Source of the DNA: Auanema rhodensis
Lineage: Eukaryota > Nematoda > Chromadorea > Rhabditida > Rhabditidae
Assembly (NCBI GenBank): GCA_964057225.1
Contig: OZ059894.1
Coordinates: 7,636,131 to 7,700,130, forward strand
Direction of reading: 5' to 3'
DNA: 64,000 nt
Below, in pieces: positions 39,270 through 53,766 of the stretch (position 1 is the stretch's first letter; each line of letters starts with the position of its first letter). Made by a program: the position numbers and the translations under genes. The notes under the pieces are model-generated. The model worked only from the letters and a program-made list of their open reading frames with translations. It was not told the origin of the DNA and ran no database searches.

Positions 39270-42200
39270 TAGTTCAAGTTTTGTGCTTGCGTTACTTGTT
39301 TCTCATTTCTGGTTGAGGGAACATGGACTGAATGAGAAGCATATTGTTGATGAGAGAATATAGAAGGAGATAAAACTGAGTTTGAAGAACAAAAAGTTAT
39401 TTGGAATAGAAGATTAGAAGGTAACATATAATGAAAAGAAAAAAGGATAGATATATGTATGTCATATTAGCTATACTATAATGTGTTTAAAAATTTAATA
39501 ATACTACTTTGAACGAACACGAATGTTAAAGAACAACACCATTAACAAGATAATAACAGCAAATGATTTAGATTATATCTCTGTATCATTTCGATAAACT
39601 TTCAGAGTCAGTTATTAATATCTTTTTTAAATCATTTCTGCAATAAATACAACTTAAACTTGAAGGAAATGGGTAATGAATATTGTAAATGAATGTAGAC
39701 ATCGTATTTTTTGCCAAACAACATTCATTTCTTTTGAATAAAATGTCTTAATTGAATAATTATCCAAATGAGATGCTTCTTTCACACCTTCTTTAAGTTT
39801 TATTTTCTTTTTTTCTTCGAGCAAAAAAACCATGCTTTCATTTTGCCATATTTCAGTTACGTTACAAGCTCATTAATTTTGCAAACAAAAGAAAAACAAA
39901 AAAAAAACAAATTTTATTAGTTCTTGCATGTTCATGAGGAATTTTCGAAAAAATAAGAAGCATTTTCTTTAATGTACCCTGAAACTAAGAGTAGTTCACG
40001 CACTATGATGCCATTAGGTTGAACTTTTGCAGGTTTTGGTCTTAAAGATATTGAAAAGGAAAAAATAGAGAAACTATTTGAAATAAAAAAAAAATAAGAG
40101 AATATTTTATTTTATATGACATTGCTATTTTTGATATTTCAATCTAGTTTTATTGTGCAGTTTCCACTCGATAAAGATTTTCAACGCAACAAGTTCATCT
40201 TCACTCACTCACAGAGGTCGTGAAAAAAGAACTATAAGGACATAAAAACGACAATGTTTGTTGCCATCAAGGAAAAAATATAATAAGAATGACAAATTGC
40301 ATAAACTTAATGCATTAGTGAGGTTTGCAAGCCTTGTCTATCAAGCTCATATCTAAGTAAAAAAAATTTCCATTATTATGGTGCGTTTCAGACAATACTC
40401 GACTTGTCAATTTCGAAAAAAATAATTTTTTTTCCGCATCCAGATATGGAAAAAAATATTAATTAACGTTAAATAACTTTTTTTGTATTCTCTTTTTTTA
40501 GAAACAAAAAAATTAACGTGTTGTAGAGGGTGGTTGGCAGGGGGTTAAATTTTTTTGTTTGTCCTTTGGGAAACGACAAAAAAAACATTTTTCGAAATAA
40601 TAAAATAATTAAGACGAAATAAAGAAATTAAAACAGCAAACATGGTGTAGCTTTTGAAAAAAACAACTATTTATTCAAAACAATATATTTTAAACTAGCT
40701 TTAATAGTGAGATTAGGTTCATGTTTGCCAATGTAAACATATTCAATCTATTAAAATATTCTCCTTTTCATATAAAATCCCAAAGATATGATGAGAAAAA
40801 AAGCAAATGCATACATAATATATCTGAGTAAAATGAGAAGATTTCAGTACAAAAGATGACGATAACGAATACGCGAAGGAGGAGAATGTGACGATGACAT
40901 GGAAGACGAACGAAGAAGAAAAACTACATGTGGTAGATGCCTTTGACGGAGAATTCACACAATCGTTTAGAATGTAGAAATATAGCATTAATAGAATAAA
41001 GGGAAACAACAAGAAAAATGAGCGGGAGGAGGAGGAGGACAAAAAGATTCCAAAAACTATAAAAATTATGAATATTCCATTCTGATAAACTGATAAACTA
41101 TTTTGTCTGAGGTTTTTAGACAATATGAAACCTGAATTCCGGTAGTCAATTGACTCAGTTCGAATTAATGCAGGGAAACGCTAAGCTTTTGTTTATCAAT
41201 ATGCACAGTTGATTCGTCTCAAAAAAATTGCATAAAACGGCTGATTGTTGCAAGCCCAGCGGATTCAATCGAAAATATAAAAAGCTCAAAAACATTGAAT
41301 CTTCTTCTTTCATAGATGTATCACTACTACTATTGTTTGAAAGGCTAATAAAAGGTTAACTAGATATTGAAATGAGTTGAATCAGATAATATATAGAGAT
41401 TTCAATATATTTTATACATATCTTTAACTATATCTTTCTATATCTTTCTGGAAATTACTTAGCATACACATACATCATTATAGTAGTAAGTATTTGATAA
41501 AAAGGCAAAATAGTTCATTGGCATACACATTGTTTATATGTATATATGTTATATGTACATATCTTAATAGAGAAAGATCATGAGTTAAATTTATCCACTT
41601 CGCATGTTTAAAATAGTTAACTCTTGCCTGATATAGATGATAAATGCATATTTAAATATTCATATATACATAGATGAGGTTGTAATTTTAGTCTGTTGAT
41701 GAGAGTTTGCGTTCAATACTCACGGCCTAACTGATTGAATTCCAAAAATTGAGTTTATTTTCTTAGTAAAAATTGAGCAAAGTACGAAGAAAAAAGAGAA
41801 ACAAGGTGAGTTTTAAAGTCATATAACCAGGCTCTTTCAGATATTCTTAACTAATCTACAAAGAGATGTGTTTTTCTATTTCTCATTATCTGAAAAACTT
41901 CTCAAAAATTCGTTGTCTTGAAGAGAGCTTGACAATTTCTCTTATGATTTGTTCAAAAATTTTTCACTTTTTTTGCTCTCAAACTAGTAACAATACCATT
42001 TTTTTTTCACTGAATTCTTTAAATCACGTCATAGTTCATTTAAAACCTATGAGTTTTACACTGAAAAATAAGCTAAAAGGCTATTGAAGACAAAGAATAA
42101 TATATTTATGTCTAATATGCATAGTATAGACAATACAAAGTATAGGTAATACAATGCTACTCAAGAATTAATTGTTTTTCAAATCATTTCAAACTGATTA

Positions 42201-42968
42201 TTCCTAATGATCTTGTCTTTTATATTTGAATTTTTGCTTATTTTTCAAATTTTTTAGATGAATTTAATTCATTTCTTTTTTTTTATTTCATGATCCTTTT
42301 CTTGAGCTATTACGGGAAGTAGAAAATACACATCGGATGATGCTTTGACAATGAACCGAAAAAAGCAACTAAAGGCAAAAAGAAAATGGAAAGGAGAGAA
42401 GGTATCCCTGAGAACGCATAACTAAAGAATATGGAACATATAGAGAGAGAGAGGGAGAGAGAGAAAGAGCACAAATAAAAAAGAGTAACAGGGAATGAGA
42501 TACATGTTTTTTTCATCTAATGAAGCTTTGAAAGAAAAACGAAAGAAACGGATAATGCGAGAAAAGCGAAAAGTAGAAGACAGAGGGAGGAGCTTATAAT
42601 GAAAACAACCAAAATACTTAACAGGTAAAGCTCATGGTTTATACATTCCCAAATATCATATTGATATTCACAAGTAATTTTCTTTTTTCTATCTTGTTTT
42701 CAAGGTACCATAGGCCAAAATGAGTAGAAATATTTGATCGGAAACTTTTGTTCTCATTTCACCATTCAAATTAGTTTCAAAAATACTTTTTGTTGTATGT
42801 AAAATGGAGTGAATAACGGAAAAAAGTAAAGAATTGCGTAGAAAATATCGAATAATGTTTATTGTTTCTAGATTTGGCAGACTAGAAGAGCATTAAAAAA
42901 ATGTCAACAAAAAAAATGGTGAGAATAAGAGGAAATGGCGTTCTAATTATGGCAAGCCATACGATGAT

Positions 42969-43163
42969 ATGAAAGGACGACAGCCATCACTGCGAGACAA
43001 TGTAGTCAAAACTGAAGCGAAAAAGAAGACGACGACGTCACTTCTACAATCTCCAAAACGTCATTTCAACAATCTCCGAATGAAGCTAAGCTCAAAGGCA
43101 TGCATTATCCTTCCGGTGCTATCAACTACTGCCTGCCAGTTTCTACCGAGAAAAATGTTTTGA
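42969..43163 (+). CDS. Possible small basic protein, unidentified
   Basis: A 64-residue ATG frame (MKGRQPSLRDNVVKTEAKKK...) whose open frame extends a further 25-30 codons upstream of the ATG. It is about 43% G+C in an area near 30%. It is Lys/Arg/Thr/Ser-rich with a VKTE motif like a SUMO site. Only this frame is open. No splice partner or domain is recognised. It could be a small nuclear protein or chance in a purine-biased strand. Confidence 0.2.
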   Translation: MKGRQPSLRDNVVKTEAKKKTTTSLLQSPKRHFNNLRMKLSSKACIILPVLSTTACQFLPRKMF

Positions 43164-45774
43164 AACGACAGGACGAAGTACATCGTACCAGTATTATAAC
43201 TAAAATATGCAAACTAAGGGGAAAATATTTGTCTGAAAAGCGGTAAGAGTTAATAGTATGTATGTATATGTATATATTTATATGTATGTGTATATGTATC
43301 ATATACATGCTACTCATATACTAGAAATGGAATACGAGGGAAAAAAAAGAAGAGAAGAAGAAAAGAAGAGGAATAGTTGAGGATAAATATCACTGTTTCG
43401 CATCAGATGTAATGAATCGTTATAAGAATGAACATGTTGTCTCCAGAATCGTTCTCTCTGCACAGAAAAACAAGAAAAACGAAAAAAGGTGAAATGACCT
43501 TTTACAAGAAACATCCACTTATAGAAGAAGTCAACTTCAATTCTCATTTTTTCTAATGATCACTGTTGCCCAAATAACGGGTTTTCCGTTGCGTTATTTT
43601 TGAAAATAAAAGTATCAACAGCTTCATAACACGGGGGGAGTTTGAGAAGATTTGTGAAATACATTCCAACAAAGTTCATAAACTTTTTCATACAATGCAA
43701 TCCTACTGTGAGAGAAAGAGTGTGGGTGGATTGTAGAGAGAGAGAGAGACGATATTCAGGAGCGTGAACATGGAACGAATAAGAGATGCGTGAATGTTAT
43801 CATAGATATATAAAAGAGAGGGAGAAAGATAAAAAAAGAAAAAGATAATAGAGTATTGCGATTGAAAGTGGTTGTTAATAGCTCAAAGAGTAGAAAAACG
43901 ATTGAAGTATATTAATACATTTCGATGAGCAGTATATTATATTAATATATGAAGCTAACGTTACTTTCTTTTGTTAATACTCGTAAAGAGTAAATGAGGA
44001 AAAAGGCTCTTGTCAGGGGTTTTGTTGAGATACGAGCAACTTGAAAAGGTGTGAGAAGTTAGTAAAAATGCAGCAATGAACTACTTAAATCGTTTAAAGG
44101 AGCATATTAATTTTTAGAGAAAGTGGTTTCGAATATTTTAGAGGATAAGCTTGAGTTGAGAAAGTTGAGAGAAATGAATATCAAATTCGAAACGTTAGAA
44201 GAGTATCCCAAGTGTAATTATTGTGAAAATGACAATTGTGATCGGAATTTTAAATATTTTGATAAAAAAAGGGAGAAAATGGAGCTCTAAGAAAACTAAA
44301 AAAAGTTGATCGTGCCCTTTTCGTAGCAACTAAAAAAATGTATTTAGTTGTACTTGAACCACGCCATTTGTAGCTTCTTTTAAAAAAAAAGATTTAGATA
44401 AGCGATAGTATTTCTGCAATATATATAGAATGAATAGATTGAAAAAACTTCTTTATTCCTATACGAGAATATCTTTAGTAAAAGGAAAATATGTAAATAA
44501 GATTTAATAGCAAAAAAACTTTGGGCTAACGATAATATCAAAACTTCTCGGAAGAAATCGAGTGTTAGTAGGCATTATTGAATACATAGCGAGGAGCTCT
44601 AATAAAAAATTCATGAAGATATGGGTTAAGTTTTTCAGAAGCGGATATGCCTAAAGAGCACAAGGAATAAAAAGTAAGAAAAAAAGTGAACTACTAGCAG
44701 GAGACAATGAGAGAAAAGGGAAATAGAGGGAGAGAAAAATGAGAGAGAAGGGGGGGGGAGGTGGCGGAGGTGAATATGGTGATCTGAGATAGAAGGACTG
44801 GAGAAAGACGTCGACGGAATTAAAATAGTCAATTGCACCTGTTAAAGGTTCAATAGAGGGGCACATAAAGAATGAGGAAGATTTTAAGTTTTCTGATGAA
44901 AAGGAAAAGGTGAAAAGAGGAAGCGGAAGTGTAGAGTCAGAGAATCAACAAGGACGGCTGCGAACCAATTTGTATAAAGACTGATGAGAAATGAATTATT
45001 GAATTTGAAACTTCCAACTAGAGAATGATACAAATGAAGATGTTTCTTTAATCTTTTCTCTATTATAATAATGTACATATATCTTCAATTTCTTTTCTTT
45101 CACACAAGTAAAAAGAAGAAAAATGAGGTCTGGATGGGAGGGTGAGAAGGGGGGTGTGGAAGAGTGTGGGTGTGCTAGTGGATGAAAATGGAAGAAAGGC
45201 AATGCGTTTTCAATTAGCTACTTATTCGTCTTAGTTTTCTCGTCTTTCTTTTTTTCCATATTTTTCCATCTGAACATCTAAATATTCGAGCATGTGGAGG
45301 AGAACCAAGACAGGAAATGGAATGATTTGTCTCTAACCACGTATTTTCATTACACAGGAAATATTGCTTTTATCTTTGAAAACATAAATTGAGATATTTA
45401 CGGCTAGATAAGTGAATATATGAATCACAATTGTTCGATATCTGTTGAAAAATTTGTATTTTAATTGCATCAAATCATGAAATTTTGATATTTCTGTGGT
45501 TAATTATAGCTGGAAGTTTGCATAGAAATGAATACATCAAATTTCATATCTGTAATTTATTCAAAAAAAGCTTTTAAATTATTTTTTTCAGTAAATTGAA
45601 ACGTAATTTTTTTGTTTTAATTCTAATAACAAGGAAAATAGGCACAAGCTATTGCTGTGCTATAGGATAGTAATAGAAACGATAGGGAGCCTACTTTTAT
45701 TTTGACGTAAAAAGGGAAGAAGCGAAGAGAAAATAAAAAGAGAATATGAAAGAGGGAGATAGAGATATATATTG

Positions 45775-45830
45775 AGAGAGATAGAGAGAGAGAGAAATAG
45801 AGAGAGAGAGAAAGAGAGGGAGAGAGAGAA
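45775..45830. repeat. (GA)n-rich tract
   Basis: Dense gag/aga repeats, purines on the plus strand, with a few interruptions. Confidence 0.8.
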
Positions 45831-47182
45831 TGAGCAATAATACGGAAAGGTAGAGCGTTGGTACATTGAAATATCTAATAAACAGTCCTGACAAGTTTAC
45901 AATGTTAACTATGCGTACAATATATTATTGTAATTTCAATTAAATGTGACAGATTTAGAACAGGCATACATTATAATTATGAAAATGCTATACGTATAAA
46001 ATATTGAAAATAACTAAAATTGTATTGAAAATTGAAGAAAATATTATAATTGCTGATATTATTATTAGTGGGGAGAGAGGAGTGATGTATGAAAACTCAT
46101 CACTGGCAAGCTTTTATTTGGTTGTGCCTAGATTTTCAAAAGGTATGGAATATATACTTGATCTAACTACGAAATTGAAAAATTATTAACAAAACAGCTG
46201 GAAAAAAACAGCCGGGCTTCAATTGCATCTGTTGCTCAAATTCTACTAAATCTATTACATATTCATTCAATTTATATTGACAAAATTACTAAAAACAATG
46301 TTGAAATAGAATTTTAAATGCAATAATCAGACTAATTTGAGTGTTCATAGGGTGGGTCCAATTTCCTGTAAGTTTTTGTAGAATAATTATGAGCAGAAGC
46401 TATTCTATTATATTTTTTTTTCTTTCTTTTTTTTTAATTAATTTATTTTATAACAAATTAATTAAAATAAATAGTTTAATATACAGTCTTTTAAAGAATA
46501 ATGTTGATTGAATAGAATAGAGAGATTAGAAAACAACAAGAAAGAACTTGTCCACGTCAGTTTCACGTGAACAAAGTGCGGATGTATTACAATGCTATTT
46601 CTCTTTTTAAAGAAAAAGACAGCGGTTGCATATTTGTTGAATTTCGAAAAAAATTATTTTACATATAATATAAGTTAAGATATGCGAAGCAATTATGAAA
46701 CTGCGGTTATTTCTCGAGAAACAGTGTTCAATGGTTTATGCGAGAAAAAAATGAATAATAAAGCTTTTTTTTGAAATTTTAATGAAATTAGTTCAGTTTC
46801 ATTGAAATTCGATCAATAGATTCAAAATCTAATTAAGCTTCTTGCTATTTTCGAAAAGTGAAAAATCAAGAAGAAAATCAGCTCTTGAATGTTTTACTGA
46901 AGTAGACTTTGCAAAAAAAAATATATATATACTATGTATGTATATGAAATAAAGAAAGATGCATTAGATATTTGATTAATTTACTTGTGAACGGAGAGAC
47001 AAAATATATAGAATGCCATCGGTTTAGCTTTGTTTACATGAATTCTGAAATAAATACTAAGAACTAAATACAAATTAACGAATGAAACTAAAAATGAATA
47101 ATTACAAAGCTTGCAGGCACTAATTAATAATTTCATTATCTTTTAACAAAAAAATAGGGAAGGCGTGAAGAAGTTTTTGCTT

Positions 47183-47353
47183 TTATATTTCTGCTTCTGT
47201 CATCACTCGAAGAAGTTGTTGCAACTTGAGGCTTCCCAATGTTTTAAGTGGCACAGTTGCAAGCATAACAATTACTCCGACAAGGAGATACAAGCTTTGA
47301 AATGATGGTAGCAAGTATTTGCTCAGAGCATATACATAGATATAGATATCCAT
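47183..47353 (-). CDS. Possible small membrane protein (56 residues)
   Basis: Complete ATG-to-TAA frame. Starts MDIYIYVYALSKYLLP, then a strongly hydrophobic segment at about residues 20-35 (SLYLLVGVIVMLATVP), then an amphipathic Leu/Lys/Gln tail ending MTEAEI. About 40% G+C against about 30% around it. It looks like a single-pass membrane micropeptide. It is arranged head to head with the ORF at 47447-47647. No homologue is recognised and no introns are evident. Confidence 0.3.
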   Translation of the reverse strand: MDIYIYVYALSKYLLPSFQSLYLLVGVIVMLATVPLKTLGSLKLQQLLRVMTEAEI

Positions 47354-47446
47354 TTAGTTTGTGTGTAGTTTTAATTGCACACACCTAAAGTCATCTCATC
47401 TATTTTTACCAATTTTTCTCTCTTCTTCAGGTTACCATCGTCTTCC

Positions 47447-47647
47447 ATGACAATGTTTAAACAAATGCTCGTATGTATACAATATAGACAGTGTTTCATT
47501 CTCGTTGTGCTCCGTATGTGTATGCTGGTCAATGAAAGTTTACAGCCGAAATTTTTTTTTCGAACAATAAATGACGAAAAAAATTATTCGACATTCAGTC
47601 AAACAAATACATTAAAAGTGAGGCAATTCCTTTTGGATTTAATTTGA
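47447..47647 (+). CDS. Possible small secreted or membrane peptide (66 residues)
   Basis: The ATG lies 16 nt after an excellent acceptor (ttctctcttcttcag), as in trans-spliced nematode genes. The peptide begins MTMFKQMLVCIQ, has a hydrophobic stretch CFILVVLRMCMLV that could act as a signal or anchor, then a polar Asn/Thr/Ser part, and ends VRQFLLDLI. An AATAAA follows at 47715-47720. No family is recognised; no dibasic cleavage sites are seen. Confidence 0.3.
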   Translation: MTMFKQMLVCIQYRQCFILVVLRMCMLVNESLQPKFFFRTINDEKNYSTFSQTNTLKVRQFLLDLI

Positions 47648-50600
47648 TAAATTACAAATATCTATGAACATCGTATGGTCTTAGCAACAACTCTATATTA
47701 TGTTGTCTTTTATGAATAAAATACACATACTTTTAGAGGAAAAAGAATATTTTAATCTTCAAAATTTGCTAGAAAATGAAAAAATAATAATAATAGAATT
47801 CACAAATGATAGGATATGATGTCCATCTAAAAGAAAATTATAGAATCAACTGTTTTGTCTACCGAAAGTTGGGCGATTGTTATGAAAAAGGTAAGAAAAC
47901 ATGATAGAGAATTAGATCAAAGAGCTATTTTTTCATCAAAACTAGTTGAAGGAGAGGAAAGAGAAAAGCCTTTCAGTTATAAATGTGTAAATATATGTAC
48001 ATGCTATATGATATAATCAATTCATTTGAAAAATAATCTCAGGTTTTATTAAAGAAGTCTAGTATTTACACTAGTACAGTTCACCTTCAGTGTATATATG
48101 CATGTCAAATGGTTATTATCGGAGCGATTGGGAACTATTTGAAATGAAATAGCCGGAAGTTTCAACCAGATGTTGAATGTTTTACTATTTGAATTAGAAA
48201 ATTATTTTGTTAAATAGCTCTGAGAAAGACAAAAAAAACCAAAAACTTCAAGAGATGATATAGCTCATAGTCAGCTGCTTCTTTTCAAAGGTTTATCCAC
48301 AATACTTTGGCCAAGAATCTTAAGAAAAAATGCGATTGTGACGTCAAAAAGGAGAAAAACGAATGTAGCAACAGCCGTCCAGCCTGATTCAACTTGACGT
48401 GATAACAGGAATCTATGTATATTCTTTTTGTCGTGCACTCCCTCATTTCGTATCTCTTCTAACTCTCAATGAGTTGTCACTTGTACGCTCTGTCTCACTA
48501 GATAATCCATAAGGAAGTTATGGCATAGAAACAAATTGTATGAAAACAAATGAAAAAATATTACATTTAATCCTATATAAGAGGCGAACTAGACCAGTTA
48601 TATACAAAATATATAAGGAAGATTTCTCCAACGTTATATTCGAAAATATAGTAAAAACTGAAAATGTTTGATGTTTTGCCCAAATGAGTCCAGTGACTTC
48701 CAACATATATAAAGCTTTTCGATAAATTAAGATAAAAAAAACAAAATTAAACCAAATGAACAATATCATATACACATAGTAATACGCATGTATCAAGATA
48801 TAGATAAACAGATAAACGAAGCGAAACAAATCAGACTCATTAGTAAAACACCAACAATGGGTATATAGCATGATAGAAGGTAGAAAAACATTGTTTTCTA
48901 TCAAATTAAAAATATAAAAAATTAGAAGCCATTGCTGGTAACAAACTCATTAAAATAAAAGTTGCTATTCACCAGCTCTCAAGGACTAGCCTGTTGTTGA
49001 TGATGTTTCGAATACCCCAGCTTCCATCACATTCAAATAAATAGATGGGTAATACAGAGTGGTAAAAAATAACATAAATAACTAAGTAATATATGTATAC
49101 ATGATTAAGCATAAACTTTAAAAAAAAGTTAAAAGAAATGAATTAAAAAAAAAGAAAAAAGTTTCAGCATAATAGAACGTTCATAAATTTAAAAGGCTCT
49201 CATGCAAGTTACTGTATATTCTTCCAATAAATGAAAAATAAATTTAAATTATTGATCATAGAATACAGAAGTGGGAAATGAAAAATTGTCGTTGAGATAA
49301 TAGTGTTTTGAATGTTTTGAACTCAAGAAATTCGTCTCATTTCGTTTGTTTGTTTTGCTTTGAAACACAAGATATTGAACTGATATGATTGATATCAGTT
49401 ATGCGCCAGGATAGCCATGAGATTGATCGCTTTAGCCAGTAAAAACTTAAAGTTATATAGAGCAAAGTGCTAAAAATGGAAATTATTCTGACATTTTTGA
49501 TATATAAAGCAGTTTTATAATGCTTAAAACATGTATACATATATTATTATATCTCAAGTTGACGACAAACTTTTAAATGACTGCGGGACAAAAATCATAT
49601 TCTTGGTACTTTACAAACAGTTCAAGCCTGCACAATAATTACCTGAGAATAAATTTTGTATGAAAGGAATGCTTTCTGAAAATTTCTTTGCAATAATAAG
49701 TAGAATAGAAAGATACAAATGGAATTTTCGATGAATATGGCAAAATAGAAATAGCTTTGTGTTTAAAACTAATTGAGATACACCCATTCTTGACGAATTA
49801 TTCTATCAGGATCAAAAAATAAATTTATTTTTTTGAATTTTTGTCTGAAGCATAGAGCGAACGAAACATTCTAACATGCTTACTTTGTATAGCTTTGCGA
49901 CCATTAAGACGTTCAAAAGTAGGAATATTTAAAAATTGAATGAATATATGCATAATACAATTTCTTTACATTTTTTTGTTCATTTTTTCAGCTTAAAAAT
50001 AAAGAAAAAAAATTTGAAATACAAGAGAGAAAAACAGAAAAACATAACATAGAGTTAGGTGACGACGATAGAAAGCACAACAGTCAAGAGAATTAGAAAC
50101 GAAAAAAGAAAATAGAGGGAGGCAAAGACTTGAAAAGTATCGAAAAGAACTAGAATAATGATATATCATACATATTTGAGAGATTCATATAGAATAAAAG
50201 GTATCAAGAATAAGTTATAATTGGCACATAGTTAAACTAGAAGAAAAACAACATAAAAAACTTATGAAAATTGTTTGAAAAATATGGAAGACAATAGAAT
50301 AATCTTTAAAATTCTCAAAAAAAACTTTTTTTTTTCTTTACAACTGCTGATGAACGAGAAGAAAATATAGATTAAGTTCAGTGCAACACTATGAAGAACT
50401 TGATTATGCTGCTGCACTTTGAACATCAGTCTTATAAACGTATTTAACTGTTCGTTTATACCTGTTGTCATCTCTCTCAGTCTTTTACTCTCATTTTTTC
50501 TCTCTATTCCTCACATTTTTCCTCTCTATTTTTTTCACATTTGATTTGCAGTCTTTTCTCTCGTTGTCGGCACTATTCTCTTCGATTGTGTCATCAGGCC

Positions 50601-53600
50601 GTTTTTTAGTATTCATCATAATGGTTTATCCTACGATCCCTAATATTCAATAAGATTTTGAATATTGTTTTTCAAAAGAAAAAAGTAAAAGCTTAAAGAC
50701 TTATAAATGCTTCTAAATGCTTCAAAAAAACAGAAAAAGGAAGAAAGAAAATATGAGAGTGTGAGAAAACAGCATTCTTTTTCAGTTCTTGAAATGAGTA
50801 TTAGAGGTCATCAAGCGTAAACATACAGTTATTAACAATACCTAATCACAAAACTTATATATATATATACATATATATAGATATATATATATATATATAT
50901 ATTAGTATATATATAGGTGTGTATAGGTGTTTCTTGAAAGTAAATTATGTCAGAATCTGAATCAGATTCAGTTATATGATTAAAATGATTAAAATCGCTT
51001 GAATTATATAACAACCAAGCTTGAATGAGGGTTAGTTCCGGCTTAGACTCCCCTCCCCCCTCACCACCACCACAGAACAATCACATGAGCCGACTATTTG
51101 GAAAAGATTAGGGATAAAAGCAAATGAGTCATCATCTAAAGATAACTTGTAGCCTTCTTTTCTGTCAAAAAATAAAACAAAAGAAACATTAACTGAAAAA
51201 GCATATGTTATTGACGAAGATGGTTAGTTGGATCAATAAAATCAGCAATCATTGACAATTGGTGTGCAAGTGATTGATGAGATACGTGAAAGACTCAGAG
51301 GAACATCAAATAAATTTCAAACTTAACAAGAGAAAAATCTAATCTTAGAATAAAACTAAATTAGTAGGTTTGTTTTTCGTTCTGCTTACATGATTATCTG
51401 GAAATGTTAGTAACTTTGATATGATAATCAGTAATGAAAGACAACTAAAAAGAACCATTCCCAGATTGAGTATATGCTATATATATATTCATAATATTCA
51501 TAATATTATATATAATTTGATGAAAATAAAGAAAAATTATATAGAAATATAGCAGATTGATGTTACACCTAAATAATACATTCCGTACTTTACTCTTGAA
51601 AATGCATACTATTTTACTGAAATTGATTGAAAAGCTTGATTAAGCTTGAAACAAACAAGACTTATGAGCAGTCAAAACAGATATTTTAAGAAGATAAGGT
51701 ATATTTTTTATACAAAGAACATAGTTTAAACAGTAGCAGCTTGTATATTCAAGATTTTTTCATTAGAACTCAAGCTCATAATATTATATTATTTATTGAT
51801 AAGCGGGGTTTTCCTTCCATTCAGTTTCATTGGTCTCACAACATAGTTTGTGTTTGCGATTGTCTTGACGTCAATAAATATATTAAGATATCGAAATGAT
51901 TAATATGGGATTTGTTTGCAAAATTTTCTGAAAATATACACAGAAAAAGAATCCAGACAAGGTAAATTACTGGTTTTTAGTTAAAGTTTTGATTGTCTGG
52001 TGCAATGTATTCTCACACTTTACGCCTGACTGCTGATATTGCCTCTAATGGAATAATGTATACAAGAAGCTATGAAAGGAAATACTTACACATATAAGAT
52101 CGAGAAGATGAGATCTTATGAGACTTGATGAGTATCAAGCCATACATGCGATACGATCTATCAGCTTACTAACAGAGCAGTATACGGATATAAGCATGAA
52201 TCAACGCCACAACTACAGATACAGTGGCAATATTCGTCATTACTGGCAAATATTCAACCAAACAATCTTAAAAACTTTATTGTCTAATAAATTGTTATTA
52301 GTCATACTAATAATAATAATTATATATTTTTATTATATATTTAATATCTAAATATGTGATAAAACATAGTATACATATGTACATACATATATGTATATTC
52401 TCCACATAAAAAAAACAAAATAAATAATAATAATAATAATAATATATTACACAATGAACCCACTGATCATAACGACATGAATTCGAAAAAATGAAGCATT
52501 GAACAGACTACCGACCAAGTTTTCTTTAATATATTAGAGCAAACTCAGACAATATTATTTTTATTTAGACGGAAAATTAAAACTTATATGAATATATTAT
52601 AAAATATATGTATATCAATATCAATATCTATTTTTATATTTATTTATATTTATGTATATTTAGTGAGTGGATATATATATATAAATATATGTGTGAATGT
52701 ATATAGAACTAAAGATATATATATATATATATATATTTTTTTTTTTTTAATAGATAAAATTATAACTGCAAAACTGATGCAAAAACTAATGTCGCTGCTA
52801 GCAAAACAGCTCAAGTTGAAAAATCTAATAAAAATTCAAAGACAATTGATGCAAATATACTTCAAAATAAAAAAAATTATTGCTTCATGATACAACAAAC
52901 CCAGCCTTTGCTGAATTCCCCCTGATTTTTTTCTTGATATGATTAAGTTGTGAATAGTAAAGCGTAATGGATTTTAGCTAGATTAATAATTCTATTCATG
53001 ATTTAGAAATACATACCTTCACATGGAACTAAATAATAAACAAAAACATACCATCATGATCTTGTGAATAATTAGAAAAAATGGAAATAATATATTTTTT
53101 CTATCATTTTTATCTTTACTGTAGCTTAAAGCCGCTTTTCTATTTACATTTTTGTTTCCAAAAATACTCATTAACGAAGACATCTAGCAAGAGAATATGA
53201 ATACTAAACCATAAAGAATTATACAAAAATGTTGAGAAAATAACAAAAGTGAATATTCAAACTATTATTAATTCTAAGCAGAAAAAAACAATAAATTTGT
53301 TTATATGAAAATAGAGTTTACAATATTTGGCTAATTTCAAAGAGATATTTATCCAAATTAGAAAAAATAAGAAATGAAATAACTAGTTCATCTTTACAAT
53401 ATAGACAAAACAAAACTTTTTTTTCTCAATAATTTTTGCTCATAAATATTAAATATAATATTATTTATTTTCTACCCTTTTGTTTCAAAATTGATACAAA
53501 TTCATACAGCAGAACATGATGTATTTTTTCCCGAAAAATGCAAGAACAACATGTTTTTTAATGTTTTTAAGCAACAAAAATATATATTTAACAACGTTTA

Positions 53601-53726
53601 TAAGATTTATTAAATATATTGCATATAAATAACTATTTCAATAATTAAATATGAAATGAATTTGTTTAAAAAGTTAAGAAGATCAGAATTAAGAAAATTC
53701 TAGGAAAAGCCAATAGGTTAATATTA

Positions 53727-53766
<40 letters not shown>

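Larger units (their letters stand above)
28945..47182. other. Gene-poor region with repeats and purine tracts
   Basis: Apart from the three candidate first exons I see no conserved gene. Plus-strand purine-rich tracts recur (30660-30760, 31120-31270, 31900-31960, 32177-32290, 34150-34260, 35160-35220, 35470-35530, 36587-36830, 42370-42600, 43733-43850 and 44680-44770). Their complements give Ser/Phe/Leu-rich frames that are not genes. A small basic ORF lies at 42969-43163 (+). Confidence 0.5.

Noticed and set aside
50832-51080. Minus-strand ORF with Gly/Glu-rich start and an SDSDSD run
   Set aside because: There is no ATG and no acceptor in the right phase. The run comes from a palindromic repeat, and the end is TA repeat.
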